From NCBI GenBank assembly GCA_030844895.1, contig CM061228.1, forward strand, positions 136,567,068 through 136,631,067: DNA of 64,000 nt. The letters are read 5' to 3'. The stretch's first letter is position 1. Every line of letters begins with the position of its first letter. Below, piece after piece: positions 46,331-57,290 of the stretch. The position numbers and the translations under genes were made by a program. The notes beneath the pieces were generated by a model. It did not search any database. It was not told the DNA's origin and was given only the letters and a program-made list of their open reading frames with translations. The DNA comes from Ambrosia x helenae (Eukaryota > Streptophyta > Magnoliopsida > Asterales > Asteraceae).

Positions 46331-47143
46331 CTTACTTTTTGTTATTGTGTAAATAACATACCTCCACGAAATTCACGATCAATAAGACGATATGGGTTCT
46401 GCACAAGTTTAAAAAGTTAACTTTGCATCCAAAAAAATCAACGTAACTATCTATTCATCAAGATGACAAGTATATATCGAATAAAATATAATCCTCATTA
46501 ATATAATATATAGACCGAATTAAAATTTAACACCATAGAACATTTTATATATACTACATAAAGTTATTTGTCAAAGAAATGTTGGGAGAGATCTTCCCCA
46601 AGAGGATTACTTAAGAAATTAATCTCGTCAAACAAAATCGGATTACACAAATGAGAGATTGCTTAACCAAAGACGAAAAGAGACACAACTAACAACTAAA
46701 ACAAATGGTAAACGAATATAGTTTGCATATCAAGCTTCTCTCTCTAAGTTTAATTCCTGTTTGATTCTTGCCTTGGTGTAAGTCATGTCACAAAGTTGAA
46801 ATCAGTTTTGGAATATTGACAACAAATTAATTTGTTAGAGCAAAAGTTGGTTCAGATGTATGTATCCATACCACTTTTCTCTCTCTTTTCCTCTTGAGTA
46901 TCAAAGAATTTCTCTAAAATATTTAGTGATCTCTTACATATAGAAAACTTAAATACTTAAATATTCTTTTGAGTGAATATTTTCAATCTATATCTGGCAT
47001 AAAGATTTAATTGTAAGGCTGTATGCCCTTCAAAATTCTCATGCATATTTCTTACTTTTTTTTTGAAAGGCGCTCATGCATATTTCTTACTATTTTTAAT
47101 ATTATATAACTTCATTACCTAAAAGAATTTATAAACTAGAAGT
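46331..47143. other. Intergenic, no gene seen
   Basis: AT-rich; no supported feature. Confidence 0.5.
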
Positions 47144-47400
47144 AGGTAGATTGGTTTGTTGCCAACGACCTCCAGCCCAACTGGGGAGAGGTGGGAGGGT
47201 TTACTTCTTCGGAGGGTTCCCGCCCAGGCTTGGTCTTGAGTTTGAATCCTGCACACCACGAAAAAAATTCTTTATAACGGTTTGAGATAACTTCAAAGTG
47301 GACACCGGTGCGTGGGTAGTGATTCGAACTCAGGTCGAGGGGTTGTCTGTCGATTGGTTTCACCGTTGAAGCATACCTTCCAAAAAAAAGGTAGATTGGT
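47144..47400 (+). mobile_element. SINE, copy 1
   Basis: A body of about 230 bp (47156-47388) ends in TTCC and eight A. It is flanked by a 12-bp direct repeat AGGTAGATTGGT (47144-47155 and 47389-47400), extendable by five bases with one mismatch. Near the start are an A-box-like CCAGCCCAACTGG and a B-box-like GAGTTTGAATCCT, as in tRNA-derived SINEs. The copy at 53377-53601 shares the same head, B box and tail. Confidence 0.85.
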
Positions 47401-47405
47401 ATGTT

Positions 47406-48446
47406 ACTCTATCACACCCAATGGTTAAGGCAAACGAGAATGTATGTTTTGAGTAATCGGGTCAGATATCACCTAACATCTTTTGCTTGTTCCATACCCT
47501 CGATATTTTTTTTATTTCATACCAATACCCGTCCTTGTTACAGGTTTACACGTTAGGTTGTAATTTTATTGTGACCATGATTTAGATGTAGTATTTAATA
47601 AAAGAATGTCCATATCTTTTAATAAAATTAGGTAACCAATGGTATTTTGATATTAGAATTAAGGATCATTGTCTCTAGATGGTGTGGACATTTTGTAATA
47701 ATTAATTATTGAAATGTGTCATTTTGAAAAGGAAACAAGACATATTATAGTACTAAGTATTGAGAAAATTAATATTAATAAAGAAAAGGCGAGTAGTTGT
47801 CTTGTAATCTAGTCCCAAAGAGGCTGGAACTCCTAAGGATTATGTTTCTAAATTCTAATAATGCTTCTAAAAACACTATATATTGTCTCTACCCGCGTCA
47901 TAATGTCTTCCTTGTCTCGCCTAATCTACATCACCAATATATAAATAAATTATAATTATAATATTATACACGTTATTGCTAATATTAATTAGAATACCCG
48001 TAAATATGACTTATGACACAGGTATCTAAGTTTATAAGCACACAACAACAAAAATTAAAATAACGAAACAAAAACCACTTGCTTCTATTTCTAATCATTT
48101 TTTATGGCAATTATATTGCCATCAATTCGAGTGGCGATTAATTTCTTTTACATATTTATGTGTTCATTAATTTAATTTGAATAATTTTACAATTCAAATG
48201 CATACACCTTTTTTTTATCTTTTGTTTTATAGAAAAGGTAAAAGTGAAAAGAAAAACAATATTTTATTTATTTTACAAGAAGTATATACACCCGAAATAA
48301 AATAAAGTTACATTATTAGTACATTAAAAGAAACCCTTTTAAAACATAATAACTAATACAAAAGTCACTAACTTAATTAGCACACTGCGATCTAGTCCCA
48401 TTCTTTTTTTCCCTTCTTTTAAGCTTCGTTTCGATATTATGTTTTT
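47406..48446. other. Intergenic, downstream of the P450 gene
   Basis: AT-rich DNA; the part nearest 48446 is the likely 3' UTR and polyadenylation region of the P450 gene. No other gene. Confidence 0.5.
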
Positions 48447-50356
48447 CTAGACCTCACGATTAAGCACGGTAGGCCTCGGTCTTGATCGCAAGGTAACACG
48501 AAGTGGGTTCGCCATTTCGCAAGACAACTTCAACACCTCAGACAAGTCAACGTCGTACCCATCACACGGCCCAAACTCAAATTCTTGCAACAACGACGCC
48601 ACCCAAAAGCTAACCGTCGCCAACCCAAGGCTCTTTCCAGGGCAACTTCGCCTACCAGACCCAAACGGAGCCAACCTTAAGTCAGATCCCATAACCGACA
48701 TATCCATTAACCCTTCCTTTTCATTCAAGAACCTCTCTGGTCGAAACTCTAGTGGCTCATTCCATATTTGTGGGTCCCTAGTTATGGCCCACATGTTCAC
48801 CATAGCAGTCGTGCCTGCTGGCACTTGATGACCATCAACGATTGTGTCAGTGATGGCCAGACGGGCCCATGAGAGCAATGGGCCCGGTGGGTGTAACCTT
48901 AGAACTTCTTTCACCACTGCTGGCAGATACATCAAACTAGTGATGTGAGCTTCTGTCACTGCACGTGACCTCCCCACGACCCGTCAAGCTCGTCTTGAAC
49001 CTTTTGTTGTACATCGGCATGAAGCACCAACCTTGCTAAGATCCACTCTATCAACACGGCTACCGTGTCGGTTCCTCTAAATATCATTTCCTGTTGATAA
49101 TTATTTAACATAAGTTTATATAAAACATTAAAGTTACTAAATATGTACAAGTCAAACCACACCTAGCTTAAACTAGATGGTCAAGTTGTTGTGCTTAATT
49201 ATTCCCCAAAAAGGCTTTCTTTGTATTTTCTTGTAATATATTTGACAATTATTTGTTTATTACATAGTTAGATAACCACTTTTAAGATTAATTGATATTC
49301 TTTATATTATTTGTAAATAGAATTATTGTTTTGAAAACTATACAATACCAATATCAATATCAAGTCCGGTTCTGAAAACATTGTATACAATATATTTTCT
49401 TACCCAAAGGACCGCGATCATGTCGGGTTCGGATAACTTGTCTAGACCTTCAAGTGACAGCAAGACATGAGTGAAGTCGCTGTTGAGATGCGAAGGTTGA
49501 GCTCGGTGTTCGTCGATGATGCGTTTCACAAACTGGTTAACTTGAGGAACAAGTTTGGAGCACCTGGACCGGACCCCTTGGGGGTCAAAATCGGTTAACC
49601 ATGGAAGATGGTCAGTCCAGTTAAGCACACCCAAAAGGTCATACCCTTCATCCACAAGCTTCCTTAACTCGGCCGAGTCGGAGTCGTTTGAGTCGACTCG
49701 ATACTTGCGACCAAACACCGACCACATCATGTTACTTAAAGAAGCTCGCTTCAACACCTCACGAACAACTACGGACGAGTTCGTTAGCTGTTGGCTTTGT
49801 AACATCTCCACCATCTGTGAAGAAATAACCGTCCTCTGATGTTCCGAAACCTTAATCTGTTTCGGACAGAAAAGATGAGTGGCTGCGATCCTTCGTAACG
49901 TTCTCCAATAAACGCCATAAGGCGCGAACCCTATGGCTCGGTTAAACATCAAGCCATAAGCCGACTCCTTAATCGGGCGGTCAGCAAAAGCCGAACTATT
50001 AAGAACATCTTTAGCCACCTCAGGGTTGCACGTGACAACCACACGTGTCTCGCCCAAGCTGAACGCCATGAGGCGTCCAGCACCAAAATAGTTTGCAGCC
50101 GCAGCTATTTTACGGTGGGCGAGACCAGTCATAAGGTGCATGCTACCTATGAACGGATAGCCTTTTGGGCCAGGGATGGTGGATTTCACCTTGGTTTTGG
50201 ACCAAGCGGGCCCCCAGGACGGACCCATTGGTACAAGACCTTAATACAACATGCTAGAGCAAAAAGTGTGACAAAGAGGTAGAAGTTGATGGAAGTAGTG
50301 CATTTAGATTTAGAAACGAGTGCAAAAAGCCAGAGAGAGTCTATGTGTGTTGTCAT
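48447..50356 (-). CDS. CYP78A: Cytochrome P450 of the CYP78A family (two exons, two apparent 1-bp gaps)
   Basis: Membrane-bound plant monooxygenase. CYP78A members (KLUH group) promote growth of organs and seeds; the substrate is not firmly known. Exon 1 is 49404-50356, intron 49091-49403 (313 bp, GT-AG, phase 0, after DMIAVLW), exon 2 48447-49090. Motifs: a hydrophobic N-terminal anchor (SINFYLFVTLFALACC), IPGPKGYPFIGSMHLM, I-helix FRGTDTVA, K-helix EVLR, PERF and haem loop FGSGRRSCPGKSLG. It looks closest to the CYP78A6/8/9 type. The frame slips at a 5-G run (50211-50215), where PGGPAW is expected, and at a 3-G run (48980-48982), where DGVVGRS is expected. With one base added to each exon the total is 1,599 bases (532 residues and stop), the usual family length. 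A downstream ATG at 50228 would drop the anchor. Confidence 0.92.
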
Positions 50357-50430
50357 GAGTGTGAGTGAGTGAGTGTGTGTTTGTGTGTTTGGTTATTGTT
50401 TGATGATGAAAAATGAATGGAATGAGTGGG

Positions 50431-50440
50431 TATTTATAGG
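50431..50440 (-). promoter_or_regulatory. TATA box of the CYP78A gene
   Basis: The minus strand reads CCTATAAATA, about 75 bases before the ATG at 50356, a normal distance for a plant promoter with a short leader. This supports the upstream start over the ATG at 50228. Confidence 0.65.
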
Positions 50441-50872
50441 GGAAAAAACGATGAGCAACTGCCGACAGGGTGAATCTATGTAGTTAAAGGGTCAGTATAT
50501 ATATCAAGAGAAGACTATGTTAGTTACTACTACCGTCATACTCGTAAAACTATTTAACCAAGCACACATACATACGCACATTTTTTGTCATTTATTTTAT
50601 TTTAGAATTAAAACGTTTACGTCAGTAGCACGCTTTTTTTTAATTTATAAATATTTTTTGTTTATCCTAAGTTTTGCACCCTTCGTCATGCAACAACTTG
50701 TTCTCCTTCATTACATTTTTTTCTTGTTAGTGTTCTCCTTCATACATGGTTTTATTGTTAGACTTTAACTGTGGTTGCTGTTCAAAATATTAATACTAAT
50801 ATTAATATTTTGTATCACTTTTATATTTTATAGTTTATAAAAGTGAACTCATACACTTTATGTTTTATGAGG
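50441..50872. other. Promoter-proximal region of the P450 gene
   Basis: AT-rich upstream DNA, bounded by a copia LTR at about 50873, which could influence the promoter from less than 0.5 kb away. No gene. Confidence 0.5.
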
Positions 50873-51481
50873 TGTTGTTGATTCAAGTGAAAGCCTGGTT
50901 GATAGAAGTCTACTTGGAGCCCAAGTATCTTAAAGTCCAGTTGTTGATAAAAGAGATGTTCGGCCCAAGAGTTCGTGGTCCAGCGCAAGATAGAGTCTAG
51001 CTGAGTGCATACGTGGCAGTCCATGTGGATTTAATCCAAGGGCTCAGATCGTGTGTCATTGTGCTTCTTTTACATGATCTGACGGCTCGTGTAGGTTCGG
51101 GTGTGTTTTCTCCCCAACCTTATTATTTCTTTATAAAAGAAGGCCTCTGCTTCTTCGTCCAGTTTTAGTCGTTCGTTGTGATCTCTTTCATATTGTTACT
51201 CATATTAGGGTTTGTTCAATAGATCATCTGTTAATGATCTAGTTCTTTTCTTATGAGTTTTGTATTGGTCATCAGTCAATGATCGTTTGAGAGAGTCTGT
51301 ACAAGATCATTTGTCAATGATCTGTTAGTGTTCTTGAGGTCTTGAATCATTGTTGATTAGGTCTTCTTGTTTTCCTAATCAAGTGTAGTTTAGACTTTGT
51401 GATCGAGTCTGTAATTTCTTGTTTTTGGTAATAAAGTCATTGTCAGGTTATTTGACCAAAGTTGTTCTTAGTTTTCTAACA
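50873..51481 (+). repeat. 5' LTR of a copia element
   Basis: About 609 bp, from TGTTGTTGATTC to TCTAACA, directly followed by a tRNA-Met primer site. A TATA box TATAAAAG lies at 51132-51139. The left end could be 3 bp further right. The 3' LTR is not in the window. Confidence 0.75.
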
Positions 51482-51494
51482 TGGTATCAGAGCC
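51482..51494 (+). promoter_or_regulatory. Primer binding site of the copia element
   Basis: TGGTATCAGAGCC immediately follows the LTR. Confidence 0.9.
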
Positions 51495-52057
51495 AAAGGC
51501 TTATATCTAGTTGATCGTTAGGGTTTTGTCTTCGCTCTTGTTCTTGTGTCTTCTTTGGTCATATCTGTCCAAGATCTTATCAGATTGAGCTCAGGACCAG
51601 AATAATCTTAGATCTGTGATAATATTCAGATCTAAGGTTTGGGCTGAAGGAACAAGAAACTGTACTGGAGCTTGTTGGATATTGGAGAGCATATTCTCTT
51701 TTGCTCTCTGACTCGTAACCCTAAGTGAAGGTTACGAGTTACGAGTTTTTGGCGAAACCCTGACTTGGGTTCTTATTGGTTAGATTGTTCCTATTTCTCT
51801 TATTTTTAATTCTGTTGGTCTTGATTGATTGTTATTTGGTTTCTTTTTCGGTTGTTATGTGTTTTTGTTGATTGAGAATGCTTGTTGTGTGATTAGAATA
51901 TAGAATCAAACTCCCTCGTTAAGACATGTCCAGGCACCCTTGAGTGATGAACCTGGAATCTTGACACTGGCGGGGCTTCGTCTGTTGCATGCTTGTGTGC
52001 TCTCTTGTTGATTAAACAGTACCGGTTTAATAGGTTGATTATTAATCTGATTGATTT

Positions 52058-52222
52058 ATGTTTACTGTCAACATGTCTGATGATGATAGCAGTAGTAGCA
52101 CTAGTCAGTGTCGAGAAACTCTTGGGGGTGTCACCCTAATTAGTAAGCTCAACTCTAGTGATCCTCTTTATTTGCATGCTAGTGACTCTACTAATTTGTC
52201 TATTATTAGTATTAAACTAAAA
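52058..52222 (+). pseudogene. Copia gag, N-terminal fragment
   Basis: About 55 codons include LISKLNSSDPLYLHASDSTN and IISIKLK, the conserved start of copia gag proteins. The frame ends abruptly at 52222, where a TRIM-like element (TGTAACAGCCC...) begins; the rest of gag-pol is not found to the right. ATGs at 52058 and 52073 are both possible starts. The region between the primer site and here (51495-52057) is leader without other features. Confidence 0.75.
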
Positions 52223-52480
52223 TGTAACAGCCCAAGGTAACCCGTACCACAATATTGTCCGCTTTGCCGCAGCTCACGGTTTGCATTGGTCTCACCCCTA
52301 AAGGACTGGCCAAAACGCGTTGTGATAGTGAGGGTGGCCACTCCCTTATAAGGAGTTATGTTCTCCCTTACACAACCGATGTGGGATCTTACATTCCACC
52401 CCCCCCCCCCCCCCTAGAGAGCCCAGCGTCCTCGCGGGCACGACTGGCACACCGATTCGAGCCCCGGCTCTGATACCACT
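52223..52480 (-). mobile_element. TRIM-like element: short LTR plus 87-bp interior
   Basis: 52223-52393 reads TGTAACAGCCC...GTGGGATCTTACA, a 171-bp LTR-like unit. It is followed by a 16-C tract (a G-rich polypurine tract on the minus strand), about 70 bp of interior, and a minus-strand primer site TGGTATCAGAGCC (52466-52478). Short LTR and tiny interior are the layout of a terminal-repeat retrotransposon in miniature. The LTR expected on the right is not a copy of this one. Confidence 0.65.
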
Positions 52481-52841
52481 TGTAAGACCCATACTTATTA
52501 AATCCGATTTAACGCGCACTTAACATCAAAATCATATATGATTAACTTAATTAAGTTAAATCGTGAGGATTCAAATGAACTGATCTAGTACATGAAATAT
52601 TCACATGAGTTTAGTTAATAGTTACATTTGTGCGAAAGTTATAACTTAGTTTCAACAAAGACGATTTGCGGAAGCGGTTGACAACGAGTTAGCATTCGGT
52701 TCCAAAATACAAGAGAGATCGCCATCCGAGTGTTTCTTAGAAGTCCCTGGTTCCATACACGATCATAAAACCCGATTAGCGTTAGTTTAGAATTGAATTA
52801 ACAAGCGAAAAACAAATAAAATATTTGTTGAATAATCGCGC

Positions 52842-53002
52842 CGTAGGCTACGGTTGAGGAATCGTAGCCTACGGTTCATTCTGGCCATGTTTGATAGTGT
52901 AGTCGTAGGCTACGGTTTGAAGTCGTAGCCTACGGTTCGGAGCTTCGGCTTGTTTTGGACCTAGATCGTAGCCTACGGTTCCAGGCCGTAAGCTACGGTT
53001 TG
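52842..53002. repeat. Three hairpins with a shared CCGTAGGCTACGG stem
   Basis: Six copies of a near-palindromic word occur as inverted pairs: CCGTAGGCTACGG/CGTAGCCTACGG, TCGTAGGCTACGG/TCGTAGCCTACGG and TCGTAGCCTACGG/CCGTAAGCTACGG, with loops of 7-9 bases of unrelated sequence. Confidence 0.75.
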
Positions 53003-53365
53003 GTATGCACATTTGGCTGCCTTTAGACACATTAATCCTGCACTATTCTATGTAATACGTACAGCCAATAACATCAATTTCGAGCAACTTTAGGCCTTAA
53101 TTTAACGCTCTATACAAGGCCTTGAGTAGGATCTAACCAAACTATGGTTTGACATAACAAATCGATTTCATTACCTCATGATTTATGGTTATCCGATTGA
53201 CCCGTTTGAGTTGATCCACAACCCAATACGACCACCCATGACTAGTAAATGACTCATGGAAACTCCTAGCATTATTTCCAATTCTATAAGCCATCTTATC
53301 CAAGGTTTATTTTTGAAGGCTACTGTACCTTGCTATGCCATTCATTTTATCTTCCTAACAAGTAT

Positions 53366-53612
53366 TAGTAATTAATTTTTTTTTTTTTTTGGAGAGTAGT
53401 GTTTTAGCGGTAAATCCTGTGTTGCAAAGCGACCACTGCCCAGGATCGAATCCCATAGCACCACACGGGTTTTTCCTTTCAAACCCAAACGGTTATTTTT
53501 TCGGTGGAGCGTGAGATTCAAACCTGAGACCAAACCCGGGCAGGAACCCTCCAAGGAGGTAAACCTTCCCACCTCAAACCAGCTGGGCTGGAGTTCATTG
53601 GTAGTAATTAAT
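53366..53612 (-). mobile_element. SINE, copy 2
   Basis: 53377-53601 on the minus strand, with an 11-bp target duplication TAGTAATTAAT (53366-53376 and 53602-53612). It shares with copy 1 the head (CTCCAGCCCA-CTGG), the B-box region (CAGGTTTGAATC) and a tail of TCC plus a long A run. Confidence 0.85.
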
Positions 53613-53868
53613 CCCCATCTTCATTGGACGATTCAACACTCATAACCCAAATTGATTACAAGCTTATTGTTTATGCTCATTCTACCGTTGTGGCGAGCCT
53701 CGTGTCCATGGCCACATGTGCCACTTCTCTCGGTCTTATATGCTCGGTCTGAATGCCAATTTAAATTCTACTTCTTATTATTATGACTTGTCTAACATAT
53801 AGAATGGGAATCTTTAATTCCATCTAATCCAAGAGTCAATAAAACCCGATGACACGAATAATGTTACA

Positions 53869-54559
53869 TAGATATGAAGTCACAAAGTGACTTACCTAAC
53901 CACCAAATGGGGCGTTTTGGGAATTTATGGCGCCCCATAGCGCCCTCTACACTGCCCTCTTGGGCTTTATAGGACGCTATTGGGGAAGAGCTCCATGTGT
54001 ATAACGGGCGTTTTGAAAGAAAAATGAATTTTATAATATTATTTTTAATCAATTTCTACACCTCTTTCTTCTACACCCAATCAAATATCTTCTACACCCA
54101 ATTAAATAATAATATTTTAATCCTCATTAAGCCCCATAAAGCCTCTCGCTCACTACACACATATTTTTCATAAAGCTCCATGAAACCTCTCTTAATATTT
54201 TATTAATATTTTAATCTCATAAAGCCCCATTGAGCTCCACAAAACCTCCCACTACACATACACTAAATAAAGTGTTCATCATATAATTTTACTCTAAAAG
54301 ATAAAAGAAAACAAAAGCTTAGTATAGTTCACACAGACAAACACATACTAAGTTTTGTTTAACACAAATTGCTTTATTGATCACCCAAAAAATACAAACA
54401 TATATACTACCAAGATACTACATCATACAACTATCGTCTATAACTATATACATTAATCTTATATCATTATTCACCTAAACATTTATCTTTCCAACCATGA
54501 CACCCAAGCCTTAAAATGATCTTTCTTTCACTTTCTCGAACACAGGCCAAGCAAACATG
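53869..54559. other. Intergenic, no gene seen
   Basis: AT-rich, with repeated CATAAAGCCCCAT and CTTCTACACCCAAT words of unknown nature. No gene. Confidence 0.45.
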
Positions 54560-54599
54560 GTACTGAAGGGATATGGTACCAAAGCATTACAAATACCAT

Positions 54600-54860
54600 A
54601 CCATCGCCCAACTAGAACCGGCATCGCCTGGCGTCCATCCGCCCGTCTTACGTCAGCGGATCGTCTAGCGTCCATCCGCCCGTTTTACGTCAGCGGAACG
54701 TCTGGCGTCTACCTGCCCGTTCTACGTCGGCGATACATCTGGCGTCCAACTGACGCCAGAAGTAGCATTACCCGCCCGTTTTACGTCGGCGATACACCCT
54801 GGCGCCCAATCGACGCCAGGCGCAACATCGTCCGCCCGTTCTACGTCAGCGGAGCCAACA
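54600..54860 (+). repeat. Imperfect GC-rich tandem repeats
   Basis: At least five units built from TCCGCCCGTTTTACGTCAGC and CGTCTGGCGTC words, spaced about 50-65 bp apart, with ACGTC and TGACGCC cores. Possible enhancer-type repeats of an LTR U3. Confidence 0.65.
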
Positions 54861-55379
54861 TGCTTCGAAGCTTCCCCAGCAAGCCAAAGGAAGCTTCGCC
54901 AACACAACTGGAAGATATTTTTTGGGGCAGCCTTGGGACTCACCCCTACCCCAGACAAAATATCTCTGACGCAACAGGCTGCCCGTCAGAGTTCCTCTCC
55001 AATCAGAGGCTGCTCTCAGTCTGACATGAAGAAAGGACGACGACGTGGCAGCCTCCCAGCCAAGATATCTTCCTGACAGCAGACTTTCTCAACCTATCTC
55101 GAGGTCTAAGAAAAAGTATGATTATCCACCGCACTCAGTCTACCAATAGGCGGGCGCCACGTGTACAGTCGTCAGGACGGTAACATCCCCCTTAGTATTT
55201 TACTTTCTCCTTTTTATCAAAACCCACTTGCACCAAATGGGCTTAAGGACTTGGGCCGGATTCTTGGAGACACCTCTACCTGGGCCGGGCCCCATCAAGG
55301 GTAAAGGATGGGATGAGAAAGTGTGGTGTCTAGGTACTATAAAAGGAGAAGCTCCTTCTCCTTTGTTGGCATATGATGA

Positions 55380-55779
55380 GGGTGTTTGGGATTGAGTTTG
55401 GAGATGCAAAAGTGCTTTTGGTCAAAAGTACTTATTAGTTTATGACTTTTTGAAAAGGAGTTTTAAAAAAGTGTTTGGATTAGCTTTTGGGATGGGAAAC
55501 GTCAAAAAGTCAATAAATTGTTGTTTTTTTAAGTGTTTCGCTTAACTTATTGTGAATATTGGTTGTATGGGTGGTATATTTGTAATTTTTTTCCAAAAGT
55601 CAAAAGCCAAAAGCCAGGATTTCAAATTTTCAAAAACAGTTTTTCCACCCTTAAAAGCCAAAAGCCAAAAGTCAAAACAGAAAGTGCTTTGGGGTTACAC
55701 AAACAGCTTATTAACTTATTGGTTTTTTGAAAAAGCCAATAAGTCAATAAGTTGTTTTGAAACTCAATCCCAAACACCC
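55380..55779. mobile_element. MITE with 21-bp terminal inverted repeats
   Basis: Starts GGGTGTTTGGGATTGAGTTT and ends with its exact reverse complement AAACTCAATCCCAAACACCC; 400 bp, no transposase. The interior is rich in AAAAGCCAAAAG words. Terminal sequence suggests hAT or a related superfamily, but no convincing target duplication was found. Confidence 0.75.
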
Positions 55780-56040
55780 ACGATATCACATACACTTTCA
55801 CTCAAGAAGAATACGAACTCCCTCGTATCTTCTTCAACCCCTTGTTTATTTTACTAACTTTTAGAGGATCGGCTCTTCTAATCGGTAGTCTCCTAAACTC
55901 CTTGGTCTTATCCTTAGACCCACACGTATTTTATAAACACACTCTGTTTACAAAATACCGTAGAATCACCCATCAGATCAGCGCCTGTTCGGTGATCCAG
56001 GATTTGTGTTTCTTCAGGTACTAAGTTAGACATCCTAAGT

Positions 56041-56897
56041 TACTAACCTTGTTCGATACAAGTTGTGCTGCGCCGCCAAGAGCATCAAAAAGAAACGAGA
56101 GTGAATTAAACGCACCAATTAAGATTAATTGCGTATTAAGAGGTGTTTAGTTTAATTTAATGAAAAAATTCCAAAGGCGTTGGGATTTTTTTTATTTGTT
56201 TTTAGTTCCTATCAAAATCTAATGAGGTGGCACTATTCATATTCTATAATTATATGAAATGAAGTTGATAACTTCTTTTCTTTTTAATTTGTTTGGTTGA
56301 TGATTAAGTCTCTCCACACTTATATAATTATAATGTGTGGTTATCATACCTTTCTATTATTCCTTATCAAATCAATTTATTGTAACTTATTTGTTATTGA
56401 CCGATTACCTGATTCATTATCAAAACATAAATTAGTTAATGTTTATATATTATTTTTGTTTGAGTAAGCATACACGTCAAACGGGTTTCATACATAGTTT
56501 TTTTAATAAATTGTGAAAGAAATAAACATATGTGTTTAGTGACTTCTCTCGTTATTGTACTTTGTTATCAAGACATGATATAAAAGATAATTATGTCAAC
56601 TCACGGGTGTATAAATAATTATGAATGATTATGTCGTGACGAGGGCTAAAATTCAAAGAATTAATAATATATAAGATATTTAGCGGATATACCTTTATTG
56701 TGAAACTCTAATTGTATTTATTATTATTATCAGTGATTTAAGATATAAATCATATAACAATATAACAATGGTTGCTACTAAAGCTATTATGTTTTTTTTT
56801 TTATTATTAAATTTACTTAATTATATGTTAAGTCCGTAAAATTAATGTTTTTTTGTTACTCTTTATTTTCATGTGTGTAAAGTGTTCAATAACACAA
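56041..56897. other. Intergenic, no gene seen
   Basis: Strongly AT-rich; no supported feature. Confidence 0.5.
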
Positions 56898-57129
56898 TGT
56901 TACCCATTGGTGACCCGACATCCCACGTGTTAGCCGAATGTAAGATATTATGCAATCATATGCAATCAAACACTTAGTATACATCACAGTTTACTATATA
57001 TCTAGCATGAAGCCTAATTAACGCATAAACAGGTCCGAACACGTATAACTAAGTTATTGGACATGTCACGGGGTTCCTAACACGTTCCGGGATGTTAAAA
57101 TACACATATGACAGCTGTACACGCGATTA

Positions 57130-57290
57130 GGAATTAAACATGCAATTAGGAAAAGTCAACTGGTGATTAGGAGTGTAATCGCCTGACATACTAGCGATTG
57201 GGCTCCCAATCACCTCCTGTTACATGCGATTGGGGCCAATCGCCCTTACTATTGGCGATTAGGGTTCCCTAATCGCCCCTGCTGCACTGT
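57130..57290. repeat. Hairpins built on GCGATTAGG/CCTAATCGC
   Basis: Includes GGCGATTAGGG-TT-CCCTAATCGCC, GCGATTGG-GG-CCAATCGC and GCGATTGGG-CTC-CCAATCACC, each self-complementary. The same words return at 58105-58210. Confidence 0.7.

Larger units (their letters stand above)
52481..53868 (-). repeat. LTR (unlike its partner) with hairpin cluster and SINE
   Basis: Begins TGTAACATTATTCG at 53868 on the minus strand and ends GGGTCTTACA two bases from the primer site. It has the TG...CA form and right position for a 5' LTR, yet after the first few bases it does not match the 171-bp unit at 52223. It contains three hairpins (52842-53002) and a SINE (53377-53601). No shared target duplication was found, so the boundary at 53868 is provisional. 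Confidence 0.5.
54560..56040 (+). mobile_element. LTR-like tract with GC-rich internal repeats
   Basis: Unlike its surroundings, 54600-55200 is GC-rich, with repeats (54600-54860). A TATA-like CTATAAAAGG at 55338-55347 is followed by a leader-like region (interrupted by a MITE) ending near TTTCTTCAGG at 56017. Layout resembles a gypsy LTR, but no partner LTR, primer site or coding region is in view. The open frame at 54557-55024 follows the repeat period and is not credited as a gene. Confidence 0.35.

Noticed and set aside
54557..55024. 155-codon open frame with repeated peptides
   Set aside because: The peptide repeats simply follow the DNA tandem repeat, without a recognisable domain or gene context.
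55372..55787. Target duplication for the GGGTGTTTGG MITE
   Set aside because: The flanks (TATGATGA and ACGATATC) do not match, so no duplication is claimed.
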